Positions 1 to 8,010 of a DNA stretch of 37,386 nucleotides are shown here, one piece after another. The DNA comes from Rugamonas violacea (GTDB lineage: Bacteria > Pseudomonadota > Gammaproteobacteria > Burkholderiales > Burkholderiaceae_D). Within the stretch, counting starts at the first letter, position 1. Each line of letters begins with the position of its first letter. Under the pieces are notes generated by a model. That model made no database searches and was not told where the DNA came from. It worked only from the letters and a program-made list of their open reading frames with translations. Position numbers and translations under genes: made by a program. The stretch spans positions 96,074 through 133,459 of the forward strand of contig NZ_JAEMNU010000079.1 of NCBI RefSeq assembly GCF_016461825.1. Direction: 5' to 3'.

Positions 1-80
1 GACCCGGCCCATGGCTTGCGAATCGACCCCAGTTCCACGCCGCTGGGTTTTGCCAAGCCAGCCGGCTGGCCGAATGCCGT

Positions 81-1394
81 TTACTCGAGGAAGGTGACCA
101 CCGCGCCGACCACCACGTCGGCCGGCTCGGCGCCGCTGGTGCGCACGGCGCTGCGCGCCGGCACCGCGATCGTCGCATAGGCGTAGCGGCCGTCGCGCCG
201 GCGCGCGCTGGCGGCCAGGATGGCGTTCGGGTCGAGCCGCTGGCGGTGGTCCAGCGTGACGTGGCGCTCCTGCTTGAGCGCGGCGTCGACCGCGCGCACG
301 CCGGCGCGCAGACCGGCGCCCTGGGCGTGGGCCTCCGAGCCGAACAGCAGCAGCGAGCCGTCGCGCTTCTCGAAGACATGGCGCACGCTGAAGTCGAACG
401 GTTTGTCGCCCTGGGTGCGCGCCACCACCGCCAGCGTGTCGTCGAGCGTGATCACGCTGCGCGGCAGCGCGTCGTTGTCCGGCACCGAGCCGAACAACTT
501 GAGCGCGCCGCCGTCCTGGCCCTGGATCAGCAGATAGCGGCCGTCGAAGCGGCGGTGGGCGCGCAACTGGCCCTTGGCGTCGAAGCGCAGCACCTCGGTG
601 TCGACGTTGTCGGTGGCCGACACCAGCAGCGCGCCGCCGACGTTGCGCACGATCACGCCCTGGCCGTCCGGCGCGAAGCCCTCGCCCAGCGTCGGCACCG
701 CCTGCTCCCATTTGAAATTGCCCAGCCGGTCGAAGGCCAGCAGCAGATACGAGGCGCGCACGCCGTGGCCGCCGTCGGCGCCGGGCAAGGGGTAGTGCTG
801 CTCGTGGGCGACGATCACCACGCCCTCGCCCCAGGCGATGCACTGGTCGGCGCGGTAGACCATGGCGCCGCTCGAGGCCGGCGTCTCCACCGGTTTTTCG
901 CTGAGCAGCTGGCCCTGGCGGTCGAGCTGGGTGAGGAAGATGTTCGAGGCGCCGGTGCGGTACGGCGTGTTGCCGCATAAAAAAACGCTGCCGTCGGCCA
1001 TGCTGGCCACGGCGCGGAACTCCGGCGTGGTCGAACTGGCCTCCTGCGCCAGCCGCTCGGCCGGCGGCGACTCGCGGAAATAGATCCACTCGACCTTGTT
1101 GGCGGCGTTCAGCCGGGCCGCCCAGGCCTGCCGCGTGGCGGTGGCGCCGCCGGCGACGACCAGGCTGTCGTCGCCGGTGGCGGCCATCGCCAGCGGCTCC
1201 ATCACGGCGTTGGCCGCGCTGTTGAGCAACACCTCCTGGCGCACCTCGGCCGACTTGACGCCGCCGCTCCAGCCACGGCCGCCGGCCAAGGTCAGGCCGG
1301 CCAGCGTCGCCGACAGGACGACGGCGCCGACGACGACGCTGCCGGGCGACAGGCGCAGGCGGCGGAGCGGCGAGGATGGCTGGCGAGGGTTCAT
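81..1394 (-). CDS. Uncharacterised membrane-anchored exported protein
   Basis: Encodes 437 residues. I do not recognise a family. A basic N-terminus (about residues 1-18) precedes one hydrophobic segment (about 19-40) that would act as a signal anchor or signal peptide. The remainder is soluble and rich in short beta-strand-like stretches ending in patterns such as LDRQGQL, FDRLGNF and FDAKGQL, spaced irregularly. This resembles the blades of a beta-propeller of the kind found in periplasmic or surface proteins. It is monocistronic, transcribed away from the pnt genes. The ATG at 1394 has only a weak purine stretch upstream. The fold assignment is inference from repeated strand-turn patterns; no catalytic motif is visible. 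Confidence 0.75.
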   Translation of the reverse strand: MNPRQPSSPLRRLRLSPGSVVVGAVVLSATLAGLTLAGGRGWSGGVKSAEVRQEVLLNSAANAVMEPLAMAATGDDSLVVAGGATATRQAWAARLNAANKVEWIYFRESPPAERLAQEASSTTPEFRAVASMADGSVFLCGNTPYRTGASNIFLTQLDRQGQLLSEKPVETPASSGAMVYRADQCIAWGEGVVIVAHEQHYPLPGADGGHGVRASYLLLAFDRLGNFKWEQAVPTLGEGFAPDGQGVIVRNVGGALLVSATDNVDTEVLRFDAKGQLRAHRRFDGRYLLIQGQDGGALKLFGSVPDNDALPRSVITLDDTLAVVARTQGDKPFDFSVRHVFEKRDGSLLLFGSEAHAQGAGLRAGVRAVDAALKQERHVTLDHRQRLDPNAILAASARRRDGRYAYATIAVPARSAVRTSGAEPADVVVGAVVTFLE

Positions 1395-1539
1395 ACTTTT
1401 CGGGGCTGGCGATAGGCGAACAGGGCGCGGTCAATTGCGGGGATACAAAATATGTTGCCATTATCCCCGAGTCGCGGTCTTGCAATCTAACCAATACTAT
1501 CTGAAGAGTATTATTTTTCGGCGCACGCCAGCGCGGCGC

Positions 1540-1573
1540 AAAAAAAACCGCGCCGGGCGGGCGCCGGGCGCGG
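1540..1573 (-). terminator. Rho-independent terminator of the pnt operon
   Basis: Arms CCGCGCC (1548-1554) and GGCGCGG (1567-1573) form a GC-rich hairpin. On the minus strand it is followed directly by a run of T (complement of the A run at 1540-1547). It lies about 75 bases beyond the pntB stop codon, so it would end the pnt transcript. Confidence 0.75.
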
Positions 1574-1646
1574 TGGGGATGCGGCGGCGCCACCCGGGCG
1601 CCGCCGTGGTGTTGACGCCGGCGCCCGGGCGGCCGCCGGCGCGGCC

Positions 1647-3116
1647 CTATTCGACCGCCTTGACCATGTCCTCGATGACCTTCTTGGCATCGCCGAAGAC
1701 CATCATGGTGTTGGCCTGGTAGAACAGGTCGTTGTCCAGGCCGGCGTAACCGGAAGCCATCGAGCGCTTGTTGACGATGATGCTCTTGGCCTTGTAGGCC
1801 TCCAGGATCGGCATGCCGGCGATCGGCGATTTCGGGTCCTTGGCCGCCGGGTTGACCACGTCGTTGGCGCCCAGCACCAGCACCACGTCGGTCTGGCCGA
1901 ACTCGCCGTTGATGTCCTCCATCTCGAACACCTGGTCGTAGGGCACCTCGGCCTCGGCCAGCAGCACGTTCATGTGGCCCGGCATGCGCCCGGCCACCGG
2001 ATGGATCGCGTACTTCACGCTGACGCCCTTGTGGGTCAGCTTCTCGACCAGTTCCTTCAAGGAGTGCTGGGCGCGCGCCACGGCCAGGCCGTAACCCGGC
2101 ACGATGATCACGCTCTCGGCGTTGGCCATGATGAAGGCGGCGTCGTCGGCCGAACCGGACTTGACCGGCCGGGCCTCCTGCGCGCCGGCCGGACCGGCCG
2201 CCGCCGGGTCGCCGCCGAAGCCGCCCAGGATGACGTTGAAGAAGGAGCGGTTCATCGCCTTGCACATGATGTAGGACAGGATCGCGCCGGACGAACCGAC
2301 CAGCGAGCCGGCGATGATCAGCATGGCGTTGTTGAGCGAGAAGCCGATGCCGGCCGCCGCCCAGCCCGAGTAGGAGTTCAGCATCGACACCACCACCGGC
2401 ATGTCGGCGCCGCCGATCGGGATGATGATCAACACGCCGAGGGCGAAGGCGATCGCCGTCATGACGATGAACGGCAGCCACGCCGGCGCGACGCCGTCGG
2501 CCAGGCAGAACGCCAGGCCCAGGCCGACCATCACCAGCGCCAGCACCAGGTTGAGCATGTGCTGGCCGGGGAAGCTGACCGGCGCGCCCTGGAACAGGCG
2601 GAACTTGTACTTGCCCGACAGCTTGCCGAAGGCGATCACCGAACCGGAGAAGGTGATGGCGCCGACGAAGGTGCCGATGAACAGTTCGATGCGGTTGCCC
2701 AGCGGCAGCGCCGCGCCGAGGGCGGCGATGTTGAAGGCGTGCGGCTCGGAGACGGCGGCGACGGCGATGCAGACGGCGGCCAGGCCGATCAGCGAGTGCA
2801 TCGCCGCGACCAGTTCCGGCATCTTGGTCATCTCGACCTTTTTCGCCAGCAGCGCGCCGATGCCGCCGCCCACCACCACGCCGCCCACCACCAGCAGGAA
2901 GCCGACGCCGCCGCCGCTGGCCTGCGCCTTGAGCTTGAGGATCAGCGCCAGCGTGGTGACGGCGGCGATGGCCATGCCGGACATGCCGAAGGCGTTACCC
3001 TTGCGCGCGTTGGCCGGCGAGGACAGGCCCTTCAAGGCCTGGATGAAGCAGACGGACGCGATCAGGTACATCATCGTGACCAGGTTCATGCTGATGAAAT
3101 CCATGCTGAAACTCAT
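1647..3116 (-). CDS. pntB: NAD(P) transhydrogenase subunit beta
   Basis: Encodes 489 residues of the beta subunit of proton-translocating transhydrogenase, which reduces NADP+ with NADH using the proton motive force. The N-terminal half is a chain of hydrophobic helices (about residues 1-290, dII membrane domain). A charged linker rich in Ala, Pro and Gly follows. The C-terminal soluble NADP-binding domain (dIII, about residues 310-489) shows the family motifs [31 protein letters not shown] and [14 protein letters not shown]. The start overlaps the stop of the preceding gene by four bases (ATGA), which suggests translational coupling. It is the last gene of pntAA-pntAB-pntB and ends before a terminator. 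Confidence 0.96.
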   Translation of the reverse strand: MSFSMDFISMNLVTMMYLIASVCFIQALKGLSSPANARKGNAFGMSGMAIAAVTTLALILKLKAQASGGGVGFLLVVGGVVVGGGIGALLAKKVEMTKMPELVAAMHSLIGLAAVCIAVAAVSEPHAFNIAALGAALPLGNRIELFIGTFVGAITFSGSVIAFGKLSGKYKFRLFQGAPVSFPGQHMLNLVLALVMVGLGLAFCLADGVAPAWLPFIVMTAIAFALGVLIIIPIGGADMPVVVSMLNSYSGWAAAGIGFSLNNAMLIIAGSLVGSSGAILSYIMCKAMNRSFFNVILGGFGGDPAAAGPAGAQEARPVKSGSADDAAFIMANAESVIIVPGYGLAVARAQHSLKELVEKLTHKGVSVKYAIHPVAGRMPGHMNVLLAEAEVPYDQVFEMEDINGEFGQTDVVLVLGANDVVNPAAKDPKSPIAGMPILEAYKAKSIIVNKRSMASGYAGLDNDLFYQANTMMVFGDAKKVIEDMVKAVE

Positions 3117-3430
3117 GCCTTACCCCCGTCCTTCTTGGCCTTCGGCTCTTTTTTCCTGAACATCTCCAGCATGCGCTGGGTGACCAGGAAGCCGCCGAAG
3201 ACGTTGACCGCCGCCAGCGCGACGGCGACGGTGCCGGCGACCTGGCCGACCAGGCCCTCGGTCAGACCGGCCGCCAGCATGGCGCCGACGATGATGATCG
3301 CCGAAACGGCGTTGGTGACCGCCATCAGCGGCGTGTGCAGCGCCGGCGTGACGTTCCAGACCACGTGGTAGCCGACGTAGATGGCCAGCACGAAGATGAT
3401 CAGATTGGTGATGGTGTGGGTGACTTCCAT
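3113..3430 (-). CDS. pntAB: NAD(P) transhydrogenase subunit alpha part 2
   Basis: Encodes 105 residues with three hydrophobic helices. It corresponds to the membrane part of the alpha subunit, which is a separate gene here as in Rhodospirillum rubrum rather than fused as in E. coli. The chosen ATG (3430) follows an AGGAGAA ribosome-binding site; an upstream in-frame start would add an implausible basic leader and overlap pntAA. The stop overlaps the pntB start as ATGA. The C-terminus is highly charged ([11 protein letters not shown]), consistent with a cytosolic tail after the last helix. Confidence 0.93.
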   Translation of the reverse strand: MEVTHTITNLIIFVLAIYVGYHVVWNVTPALHTPLMAVTNAVSAIIIVGAMLAAGLTEGLVGQVAGTVAVALAAVNVFGGFLVTQRMLEMFRKKEPKAKKDGGKA

Positions 3431-3441
3431 ATTCTTCTCCT

Positions 3442-4554
3442 TTATTTGCGCAGCACTTCGCCGCCGGCGCACATCAGCGCGGCCTTGAGGATTTCGTCTT
3501 CGCGGTCGATCACCAGCTTGTCTTCCTTGTCGAAGATCAGCTTGAGGAAGTCGAGCACGTTGCGCGCGTACAGCGCCGAGGCGTCGGCCGCCACCAGGGT
3601 GGCCAGGTCGGGCTCGCCGACGATGTGCACGCCGTGCTTGACCACGGTCTTGTTCAATTCCGACAGCGGGCAGTTGCCGCCCTGCGAAACGGCCAGGTCG
3701 ACGATCACCGAGCCGGGCTTCATGGCCTTGACGGTCTCCTCGGAGATCAGCACCGGCGCCGGCCGGCCGGGGATCAGCGCGGTGGTGATGATGATGTCGG
3801 CCAGCTTGGCGCGTTCGTGCACCAGCTCGGCCTGGCGGCGCATCCAGTCGGCCGGCATCGAGCGGGCGTAGCCGCCGACGCCCTTGGCGATCTCGCGCTC
3901 CTCGTCGGTCAGGAAGGGCACGTCGATGAACTTGGCGCCGAGCGATTCGACCTGCTCCTTGACGGGCGGGCGCACGTCGCAGGCCTCGATCACCGCGCCC
4001 AGGCGCTTGGCCGTGGCGATGGCCTGCAGGCCGGCCACGCCGACGCCCATGATCAGCACCCGCGCCGCCTTCACCGTGCCGGCCGCCGTCATCAGCATCG
4101 GCATGAAGCGCTGGTAGGTGTTGGCCGCCACCAGCACCGCCTTGTAGCCGGCGATGTTGGCCTGCGAGGACAGCACGTCCATCGACTGGGCGCGGGTGAT
4201 GCGCGGCACCGCCTCGAGGGCGAAGGCCTGCAAGCCGGCCGCCGCCATGGCGGCGTTGTTGTCGGCGTCGAAGGGATTGAGCATGCCGACCACCACCGTC
4301 CCCGGGGTCATCAGCGCGCGTTCGTCAACATTCGGTGCGCGTACCTTGAGCACCACCTCGGCGCCGAAGGCCTCGGCCGCCGTGCCGATCTGCGCGCCGG
4401 CGGCGGCATAGGCCTGGTCCGTCACCGAAGCCGTCAGGCCGGCGCCGGACTGCACGATGATCTGGTGTTTGGCTGCGAGCTTTTTGACTGTCTCGGGCGT
4501 TGCCGCCACGCGCGTCTCGCCCGACCGCGTCTCGGCCGGTATGCCTATTCTCAT
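3442..4554 (-). CDS. pntAA: NAD(P) transhydrogenase subunit alpha part 1
   Basis: Encodes 370 residues, the soluble NAD(H)-binding dI domain. It opens with [20 protein letters not shown], typical of the alanine dehydrogenase/PntA family. It carries a Rossmann motif [18 protein letters not shown] near residues 170-190 and the family segment [16 protein letters not shown]. The ATG at 4554 is preceded by GGAGG at good spacing; the in-frame ATG 12 bases upstream overlaps that ribosome-binding site and is unlikely. The next gene starts 11 bases after the stop. This is the promoter-proximal gene of the three-gene transhydrogenase operon. Confidence 0.95.
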   Translation of the reverse strand: MRIGIPAETRSGETRVAATPETVKKLAAKHQIIVQSGAGLTASVTDQAYAAAGAQIGTAAEAFGAEVVLKVRAPNVDERALMTPGTVVVGMLNPFDADNNAAMAAAGLQAFALEAVPRITRAQSMDVLSSQANIAGYKAVLVAANTYQRFMPMLMTAAGTVKAARVLIMGVGVAGLQAIATAKRLGAVIEACDVRPPVKEQVESLGAKFIDVPFLTDEEREIAKGVGGYARSMPADWMRRQAELVHERAKLADIIITTALIPGRPAPVLISEETVKAMKPGSVIVDLAVSQGGNCPLSELNKTVVKHGVHIVGEPDLATLVAADASALYARNVLDFLKLIFDKEDKLVIDREDEILKAALMCAGGEVLRK

Positions 4555-4924
4555 AAATGCCTCCAAAGGTTGATAAACTGACTAGAATCTAACACGGAAA
4601 ACCACGACTCTTACAATTTTGCCCCGGCAACAATTAGGGGCGTCCCACTAGTCCATACCGTGCCGCAAGCGGCTGCGCCGCTGCCGCGAGCCCCACTATA
4701 CTTGCTATTTATTTATCAATAAATACGCCATTTATCACTACATTTATTACTTTTTGTAATGAATCCGCAACAAAACACGTGCACAAGCGGAAAACCCAAC
4801 AGTCGACCATAGTTTTTCCGCATCAACTTTGCGTTTTTTCAAGCCAATACCATTTAGCGACGACACGATGAAAGAACGAAGCGCGCGGAACAGGCTAAAA
4901 TGTCGGCTCTTTCAAGGATGACTC
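4555..4924. other. Divergent intergenic region pntAA / Nudix gene
   Basis: This 370-base stretch has no gene. It holds the candidate pnt promoter (4587-4616) and, around 4700-4765, a strikingly AT-rich segment in otherwise GC-rich DNA. That segment includes an imperfect inverted repeat (tatttat at 4706-4712 and ataaata at 4719-4725) and attactttttgtaat (4747-4761). It probably contains the rightward promoter for the Nudix-mnmA pair and possible regulator binding sites. No RNA gene was recognised. Confidence 0.55.
4587..4616 (-). promoter_or_regulatory. Candidate sigma70 promoter for the pnt operon
   Basis: On the minus strand TTGTAA (complement of 4611-4616) and TTAGAT (complement of 4587-4592) are separated by 18 bases, about 33 bases upstream of the pntAA start codon. 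The hexamers are imperfect, so this is a candidate only. Confidence 0.4.
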
Positions 4925-5413
4925 ATGCCGCGTATCTGGAAACCCTCTGTTACTGTTGCCGCCATCATCGAACGGGATGGGCGGTTTTTGCTGGTCGAAG
5001 AAGAGACCAGCGACGGGATCCGCATCAACCAGCCGGCCGGCCACCTGGACCCGCATGAGTCGCTGGAGCAGGCGGTGGTGCGCGAGACGCTGGAGGAGAC
5101 GGCGCACGACTTCACGCCGACCGCGCTGGTCGGCATGTACATGTCGCGCTACACCTCGCGCCGCACCGGCGAGGAAGTGACCTATCTGCGCTTCACCTTC
5201 TGCGGCGTGCCGGGCCGCGAGTACGACCAGCCGCTCGACGAGGGCATCATCCGCACCCTGTGGATGACGCGCGACGAAATCGCCGCCTGCCCCGAGCGCC
5301 ACCGCAGCCCGCTGGTGCTGCAATGCGTCGACGAATACCTGTCCGGTCTGCGCGCGCCGCTGGCGCTGCTGCACACCCACGCTTCCGTGTTCAAGGAAGT
5401 GGAATCAACATAA
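4925..5413 (+). CDS. nudJ: Nudix hydrolase, NudJ-like phosphatase
   Basis: Encodes 162 residues. The Nudix box spans residues 39-61: Gly39, Glu45, then RETLEE at 53-58. It matches G-x5-E-x7-RE-U-xEE; the usual final Gly is Ala. Proteins of this type bind metal through the REUxEE glutamates and hydrolyse nucleoside di/triphosphates or, for E. coli NudJ, HMP-pyrophosphate. AAGGA lies six bases before the ATG. The stop is 17 bases upstream of mnmA, the same gene pairing as nudJ-mnmA in E. coli, which supports the assignment. The exact substrate is inferred. Confidence 0.88.
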   Translation: MPRIWKPSVTVAAIIERDGRFLLVEEETSDGIRINQPAGHLDPHESLEQAVVRETLEETAHDFTPTALVGMYMSRYTSRRTGEEVTYLRFTFCGVPGREYDQPLDEGIIRTLWMTRDEIAACPERHRSPLVLQCVDEYLSGLRAPLALLHTHASVFKEVEST

Positions 5414-5430
5414 TTTGGAAATGAAGCAAG

Positions 5431-6534
5431 ATGAGTAAGAAAAAAGTCGTGATCGGTATGTCAGGCGGGGTCGACTCCTCGGTCGCGGCATGGATGCTCA
5501 AGGAGCAGGGCTACGAGGTGATCGGCCTGTTCATGAAGAATTGGGAGGACGACGACGACTCCGAGTACTGCTCGACGCGGCAGGACTGGATCGACGCGGC
5601 CAGCGTGGCCGACGTGATCGGCGTCGACATCGAGGCCGTCAACTTCGCCGCCGAGTACAAGGACCGCGTGTTCGCCGACTTCCTGCGCGAATACCAGGCC
5701 GGCCGCACGCCCAACCCGGACGTGTTGTGCAACGCCGAGATCAAGTTCAAGGCCTTCCTCGACCACGCCATGCACCTGGGCGCCGACCTGATCGCCACCG
5801 GCCACTACGCCCGCGTGCGGCAGAACGGCGCCCGCTTCGAACTGCTCAAGGCCATGGACCACACCAAGGACCAGAGCTACTTCCTGCACCGCTTGAACCA
5901 GGCGCAGTTGTCCAAGACGCTGTTCCCGCTGGGCGAGATCCCCAAGACCGAGGTGCGTTTGATCGCCGAGAAGCTGGCGCTGCCGAACGCCGCCAAGAAG
6001 GACTCGACCGGCATCTGCTTCATCGGCGAGCGGCCGTTCCGCGAGTTCCTCAACCGCTACCTGTCATACAAGCCGGGGCCGATGATGACGCCGGACGGCA
6101 AGGTGGTCGGCGAGCACGTGGGCTTGAGCTTCTACACCCTGGGCCAGCGCAAGGGCATCGGCGTCGGCGGCATGAAGGCCTACAAGAACCCGGACGGCAG
6201 CAGCGACGCCTGGTACGTGGCGAAGAAGGACGTGGTCAACAACATCCTCTACATCGTGCAGGGTCATGACCACCCGTGGCTGCTGTCGGCCGCGCTGAGC
6301 GCCGACCAGGCCAGCTGGATCGCCGGCCACGCCCCCGAGGCGCGCGCCATGGCGGCCAAGACGCGCTACCGCCAGGCCGACGTGGCCTGCGCCATCGCGC
6401 CCGAGGGCGACGCCAACTTCGCGCTCAGCTTCACCGATCCGCAGTGGGCGGTCACGCCGGGCCAGTCGGCCGTGCTGTACGACGGCGACGTTTGCCTGGG
6501 CGGCGGCATCATCGCCGGCTCCGGCCCGGCCTGA
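5431..6534 (+). CDS. mnmA: tRNA-specific 2-thiouridylase MnmA
   Basis: Encodes 367 residues, the usual length. It transfers sulfur to U34 of tRNA Lys, Glu and Gln, working downstream of the TusE relay. The N-terminal PP-loop that adenylates U34 is [12 protein letters not shown] (residues 9-20). The catalytic cysteine is Cys100 in [12 protein letters not shown]. The second cysteine, which carries the persulfide, is Cys196 in [10 protein letters not shown]. Family segments HYARV, KDQSYFL and [10 protein letters not shown] are present. It follows the Nudix gene closely and probably shares its transcript. A perfect palindrome follows the stop. Confidence 0.98.
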   Translation: MSKKKVVIGMSGGVDSSVAAWMLKEQGYEVIGLFMKNWEDDDDSEYCSTRQDWIDAASVADVIGVDIEAVNFAAEYKDRVFADFLREYQAGRTPNPDVLCNAEIKFKAFLDHAMHLGADLIATGHYARVRQNGARFELLKAMDHTKDQSYFLHRLNQAQLSKTLFPLGEIPKTEVRLIAEKLALPNAAKKDSTGICFIGERPFREFLNRYLSYKPGPMMTPDGKVVGEHVGLSFYTLGQRKGIGVGGMKAYKNPDGSSDAWYVAKKDVVNNILYIVQGHDHPWLLSAALSADQASWIAGHAPEARAMAAKTRYRQADVACAIAPEGDANFALSFTDPQWAVTPGQSAVLYDGDVCLGGGIIAGSGPA

Positions 6535-6580
6535 GGCCGGGGCTGCGCGCGCGCGAAGTTAAAAAACCCGACGGCACAAT

Positions 6581-6611
6581 CCGGGGTCGGACCCGCCGGG
6601 TCCGACCCCGG
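6581..6611. repeat. Perfect 14-bp inverted repeat, GGGGTCGGACCC type
   Basis: Arms CCGGGGTCGGACCC (6581-6594) and GGGTCCGACCCCGG (6598-6611) are perfectly complementary with a three-base loop. The element sits between the convergent mnmA and receiver genes. There is no T run, so it is not a classical intrinsic terminator. The core GGGGTCGGACCC itself resembles a dispersed intergenic palindrome I associate with Oxalobacteraceae genomes (recollection, not checked here). Confidence 0.8.
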
Positions 6612-6642
6612 CTCTCCGCCCTTGGGTGGTGCTAAGCCGAGC

Positions 6643-7080
6643 TCAGCTTTCGCCGGCTTCGCCCTCGGCGGCGGCCACGCCGCCGTTCTGCGCGGCCAGC
6701 GCGGCGCGCTGCCGCTTGACCATGGCGATGACGGTGTTGCGGATGGTGTTGAGCACCGTGTCGGCCTTGAACGGCTTGACGATGAAGCCGTTGACGCCCA
6801 TCGAGTGGGCCGCCTGCACGGTGGCGGCGTCGAACTCGCTCGACACCATGAAGATCAGGCTCTTCGGCCAGGTGTTGCGGATTTCGCGCAGCACCTGCGG
6901 ATCGCTCTCCATCTGCTCGCGCGCGATGCAGATCATCTGCGGATGGTATTTGACCATCAGCGCCATGCCGCTGGCGCAGGTGTGGCCCTGGCCGACGACG
7001 TCGTAACCGCCGTCGAGCAAGACCGTGTTGAGCAGGCCGCGCGCCACGGCGCTGGAATCGATAATGACCGCTTTTAACAT
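6643..7080 (-). CDS. Single-domain response regulator, phospho-Asp missing
   Basis: Encodes 145 residues with a CheY-like receiver fold (about residues 1-120) and a low-complexity Ala/Gly/Glu tail. The acidic pocket keeps Asp8 but the second acidic residue is Ser9. At the phospho-acceptor position, where receivers have Asp (pattern P-D-L-V-L-L-D), the sequence is PQMICIAREQM and the aligned residue is Ala53. The conserved switch Thr is Ser (Ser80/Ser81) and Lys102 in IVKPF is kept. It therefore looks like a pseudo-receiver that cannot be phosphorylated in the normal way. It is convergent to mnmA. No kinase lies next to it. Confidence 0.85.
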   Translation of the reverse strand: MLKAVIIDSSAVARGLLNTVLLDGGYDVVGQGHTCASGMALMVKYHPQMICIAREQMESDPQVLREIRNTWPKSLIFMVSSEFDAATVQAAHSMGVNGFIVKPFKADTVLNTIRNTVIAMVKRQRAALAAQNGGVAAAEGEAGES

Positions 7081-7149
7081 CGTAAAGAACCTCTAATCAC
7101 ATTTGAGCTGTTGTTGTTCGACGCGCGTCCGGGGCCGCCCCCAGCGCTG

Positions 7150-7923
7150 TTACTTCTCCCAAGCCAGCATATTCCACGTCACGCCGACCCGCACGTCCGT
7201 CTTCAATTCCACTAGTTGTCTTGAAAGATACAGCATTTCCCGCTCTTTTCGTAGTGTTTCTCCGAGGGTATCCTTGAGAATGCCGGCGCCGGCCATGATC
7301 GCGTCCAGACTGCCGTAAGTGCGCAACAGTCGCGCCGCCGTCTTGACGCCGACCTTGGACACGCCGGGGATGCTGTCGGTGACGTCGCCCATCAGCGCCA
7401 GCAGGTCGGGCAGCTGCTCGGGCGGCACGCCCCATTTGCGCTCGACCCAGGGGGCGTCGTGCCATTCGCTCTTGAAGTGGTCCCAGACCATGGCGCCGTG
7501 GGCGATCAGGCCGTGCAGGTCCTTGTCGGTGCTGGCCACGGTGGCCTCGCCACGGCCTTCGGCCAGCCAGCGCAGCACCACGGTGCCGATCACGTCGTCG
7601 GCCTCGACCTCGGGCACCGACACGGCGCGCAGGCCGAAGCCGGCCAGCTTGTCGTAGAAGGCCGGCAGGCGCTCGCGCAGCACCTCGGGCATCGGCGCGC
7701 GGCCCTCGCGGTAGCGCGCGTACAGGTCGTGGCGCCAGGTGGCGCCGCCGAAGTCGAAGGCCGGCAGCACGTGGCTGGGCGCGTGCTCGGTGATCAGGGT
7801 GCGGAAGGACGACAGGGCGTGGCGCAGGGCGGTGTCGGCCTTCTCGGCCGAGTCCGGTTCGGGACTGGCTTCGTAGACGCGGCGCACAATGTTGAGGCCG
7901 TCGATGGCGAGTAATCTACCCAT
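7150..7923 (-). CDS. 5'-3' exonuclease / flap endonuclease-like protein
   Basis: Encodes 257 residues, of the size of E. coli ExoIX/Xni and far shorter than PolA. It has the PIN-like nuclease N-domain (AIDGLNIVRRVYE at the start, YREGRAPMP arch region), the acidic metal-binding motifs VEADDVIGT and ASTDKDLHGL, and the helix-3-turn-helix DNA-binding segment GDVTDSIPGVSKVGVKTAARL. These features define the 5'-nuclease family acting on flaps or during DNA repair. The ATG at 7923 (MGRLLAID) was chosen because family members start just before the AIDG motif; the longer frame adds 18 unrelated residues. It is encoded alone, upstream of the pseudo-receiver. Confidence 0.9.
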   Translation of the reverse strand: MGRLLAIDGLNIVRRVYEASPEPDSAEKADTALRHALSSFRTLITEHAPSHVLPAFDFGGATWRHDLYARYREGRAPMPEVLRERLPAFYDKLAGFGLRAVSVPEVEADDVIGTVVLRWLAEGRGEATVASTDKDLHGLIAHGAMVWDHFKSEWHDAPWVERKWGVPPEQLPDLLALMGDVTDSIPGVSKVGVKTAARLLRTYGSLDAIMAGAGILKDTLGETLRKEREMLYLSRQLVELKTDVRVGVTWNMLAWEK

Positions 7924-8010
7924 GTAGGTGTTCCGGGCTTGTTCAATCGGCCATTTTACTGCAGCCCTGCCTGTCACAGTGACAATCGAACGTTACGGCC
8001 GGGCTCACTC

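Noticed and set aside
4700..4765. AT-rich segment upstream of the Nudix gene as a riboswitch or small RNA
   Set aside because: There is no conserved aptamer pattern or terminator-like hairpin that I can recognise; it is described only as an AT-rich intergenic segment.
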